Assembly: GCA_934255105.1 (NCBI GenBank)
Contig: CAKQNH010000261.1
Span: 1-6,746, forward strand
Length of the DNA: 6,746 bases
Origin: an uncultured Pirellulaceae bacterium
GTDB lineage: Bacteria > Planctomycetota > Planctomycetia > Pirellulales > Pirellulaceae
Direction of reading: 5' to 3'
Shown: piece by piece, positions 5,740 through 6,746 of the stretch
Position numbering within the stretch: the first letter of the stretch is position 1
Layout: every line of letters starts with the position of its first letter
Position numbers and translations under genes: made by a program
The notes under the pieces: model-generated
The model's database searches: none
The model's input: only the letters and a program-made list of their open reading frames with translations
Told to the model about the DNA's origin: nothing

Positions 5740-6510
5740 ATGAACCAATTCATTCATCTAGAACCAGATGCCGAAGCCCTAGCTGTATTTGCGCGCGACT
5801 GGTTGGTCGAGCGGATAGCCGAGCGCCATGCGAGTTCACCCACCGCGTTCTTCCGCTTGGCGCTCTCGGGAGGTTCGACTCCCAAGCGGTTGTATCAGCT
5901 ACTGGCAGAGCTCCCGGCTGGTCGTGTCGACTGGCAGCGAGTGCTGCTGGTGTGGGGAGATGAACGCACGGTGCCTGCCGATCACGTCGACAGCAACTAC
6001 CGCATGGTGCACGAGAGTCTACTGGAACACATCGACATCCCGAAAGAAAACGTTCTGGCCGTGCCCGAGCCTGGGGGTGATCCCCAACGTGCAGCGGAAC
6101 AGTACGAAGCCATACTGCGCGAACGTCTGCAACCGACCAACGCGGCGGGTTTTCCATCGCTGGATTGCGTGCTGTTGGGAATGGGGGAAGATGTTCACAC
6201 CGCATCGCTGTTCCCCGGCACCCGTGCACTTCACGAGCGTACGCGGTGGGTAGTTGAGAATCACGTACCTCAGTTAGCTACGTGGCGAATCACGTTGACC
6301 GCGCCGCTGATCAACAGCGCCTCGCGAGTTGCATTCTTACTCAGTGGAAGCGGCAAGCAACCAGCCTTGGACAAGCTCTGGCACGCTGCGCATGAGCCTG
6401 AGCAATATCCATCGCAGTTGATCCGCCCCAGCGCGGGGGAGCTATGGTTCCTTGCCGATCGCGCAGCAGTTGGCCAAGTAGGCATCCCCGATGATGCAAT
6501 GAAGGTGTAA
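5740..6510 (+). CDS. pgl: 6-phosphogluconolactonase (DevB/Pgl type)
   Basis: Pgl hydrolyses 6-phospho-D-glucono-1,5-lactone to 6-phosphogluconate, the second step of the oxidative pentose phosphate pathway, in the cytoplasm. It belongs to the glucosamine-6-phosphate isomerase/6-phosphogluconolactonase superfamily. Numbering from ATG 5740, the motifs are the phosphate-binding LSGGST at 42-47, VWGDER at 71-76 with DSNYRM at 84-89, LGMGEDVHTASLFPG at 146-160, and RITLTAPLIN...SGSGKQ at 183-207. The length of 256 residues is normal. The third block usually reads DGH but here reads DVH (Val at 152); the histidine is kept. An upstream in-frame ATG at 5725 would add MEGKN but lacks a ribosome-binding site. 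The gene lies 29 nt after the fumC stop, so translation may depend on fumC transcription. No glucose-6-phosphate dehydrogenase gene is visible in the window. Inverted family B repeats begin 5 nt after the TAA. Confidence 0.95.
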   Translation: MNQFIHLEPDAEALAVFARDWLVERIAERHASSPTAFFRLALSGGSTPKRLYQLLAELPAGRVDWQRVLLVWGDERTVPADHVDSNYRMVHESLLEHIDIPKENVLAVPEPGGDPQRAAEQYEAILRERLQPTNAAGFPSLDCVLLGMGEDVHTASLFPGTRALHERTRWVVENHVPQLATWRITLTAPLINSASRVAFLLSGSGKQPALDKLWHAAHEPEQYPSQLIRPSAGELWFLADRAAVGQVGIPDDAMKV

Positions 6511-6515
6511 GAGTC

Positions 6516-6641
6516 AGCGTGGGATAAGCTTCTAGCTTGTCACGTGGGATAAGCTTCCAGCTTGTCACGTGGGATAAGCTTCCAGCTTGTCACGTGGGAT
6601 AAGCTTCTAGCTTGTCACGTGGGATAAGCTTCTAGCTTGTC
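6516..6641 (-). repeat. Five tandem family B repeats, inverted
   Basis: Five units are the reverse complement of those upstream of fumC: 6516-6541 (26 bp), then 25-bp units at 6542, 6567, 6592 and 6617, ending at 6641. Units 1, 4 and 5 read TTCTAG and units 2 and 3 read TTCCAG at the hairpin loop. The one-base-shorter junction between units creates the palindrome CACGTG four times. The array starts 5 nt after the pgl stop and, with the 4024-4179 array, places fumC-pgl between inverted copies of the same repeat. Confidence 0.95.
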
Positions 6642-6677
6642 AACGTGGCCATCTGACAAGCTGGAAGCTTATCCCAC
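6619..6677. other. Large stem-loop at family B orientation switch
   Basis: The last inverted unit (6619-6641) and the first forward unit (6655-6677) are complementary over 23 positions with only one T-G wobble, separated by the 13-nt loop 6642-6654. This would form a strong hairpin in DNA or RNA downstream of pgl. It could stop or protect the fumC-pgl transcript, but it lacks a T-run on either side, so a standard intrinsic terminator is not claimed. Confidence 0.7.
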
Positions 6678-6746
6678 AACGCGGCCATCTGACAAGCTGG
6701 AAGCTTATCCCACAGCGCGGCCATCTGACAAGCTGGAAGCTTATCC
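6655..6746 (+). repeat. Family B repeats, forward, 36-bp period, cut by window end
   Basis: Three forward units begin at 6655, 6691 and 6727. Here the 23-bp core is followed by a 13-bp spacer (AACGCGGCCATCT, then AGCGCGGCCATCT), giving a 36-bp period rather than 26. The third unit is cut at the window end. The 13-nt piece at 6642-6654 (AACGTGGCCATCT) is a variant of the same spacer. Because the spacers are nearly identical, this is a higher-order tandem repeat and not a CRISPR array. Confidence 0.93.

Noticed and set aside
6655..6746. CRISPR-like array with 36-bp period
   Set aside because: The 13-bp spacers are nearly identical to each other and too short, and no cas gene is present.

Overview
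The window holds five protein genes and an unusually large amount of structured repetitive DNA in the gaps. Gene content (a bacterial arylsulfotransferase, a group II truncated hemoglobin, HemW, class II fumarase, 6-phosphogluconolactonase), moderately high GC, GTG/TTG starts and wide gaps filled with palindromic repeats suggest an aerobic, free-living Gram-negative-type bacterium. My best guess is a planctomycete of the Pirellula/Rhodopirellula type. That is inference from overall style; no marker gene in the window proves it.

Layout, left to right. (1) 2-1696 (+): an arylsulfotransferase (ASST) family enzyme whose 5' end lies outside the window. (2) 1697-2074: a gap with four tandem copies of a 30-bp repeat (family A), the last of which forms the left arm of a long inverted-repeat element, followed by a probable leader for the next gene. 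(3) 2075-2464 (+): a truncated hemoglobin of the trHbO class. (4) 2465-2607: a second, equally long copy of the family A element, between two convergent genes. (5) 2608-3765 (-): hemW, the radical-SAM-type heme chaperone. (6) 3766-4285: a divergent gap with small hairpins, a 10-bp palindrome and six 26-bp tandem repeats (family B). (7) 4286-5710 (+): fumC. (8) 5740-6510 (+): pgl, closely behind fumC and probably cotranscribed with it. (9) 6516-6746: more family B repeats, first inverted, then switching to forward orientation and running off the window.

Functionally the genes are central and respiratory metabolism: FumC hydrates fumarate in the TCA cycle, Pgl opens 6-phosphogluconolactone in the oxidative pentose phosphate pathway, HemW delivers heme, and the truncated hemoglobin uses heme. 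The ASST probably moves sulfuryl groups between aromatic donors and acceptors. I found no defence system, phage, transposase, tRNA, rRNA or CRISPR array. The most unusual content is the two non-coding repeat families. Family A is a fixed-length element whose differences between copies mostly keep a 24-bp stem intact. Family B is a hairpin-forming array present in opposite orientations on either side of fumC-pgl. Repeat tracts begin 1 to 9 nt after three of the stop codons.
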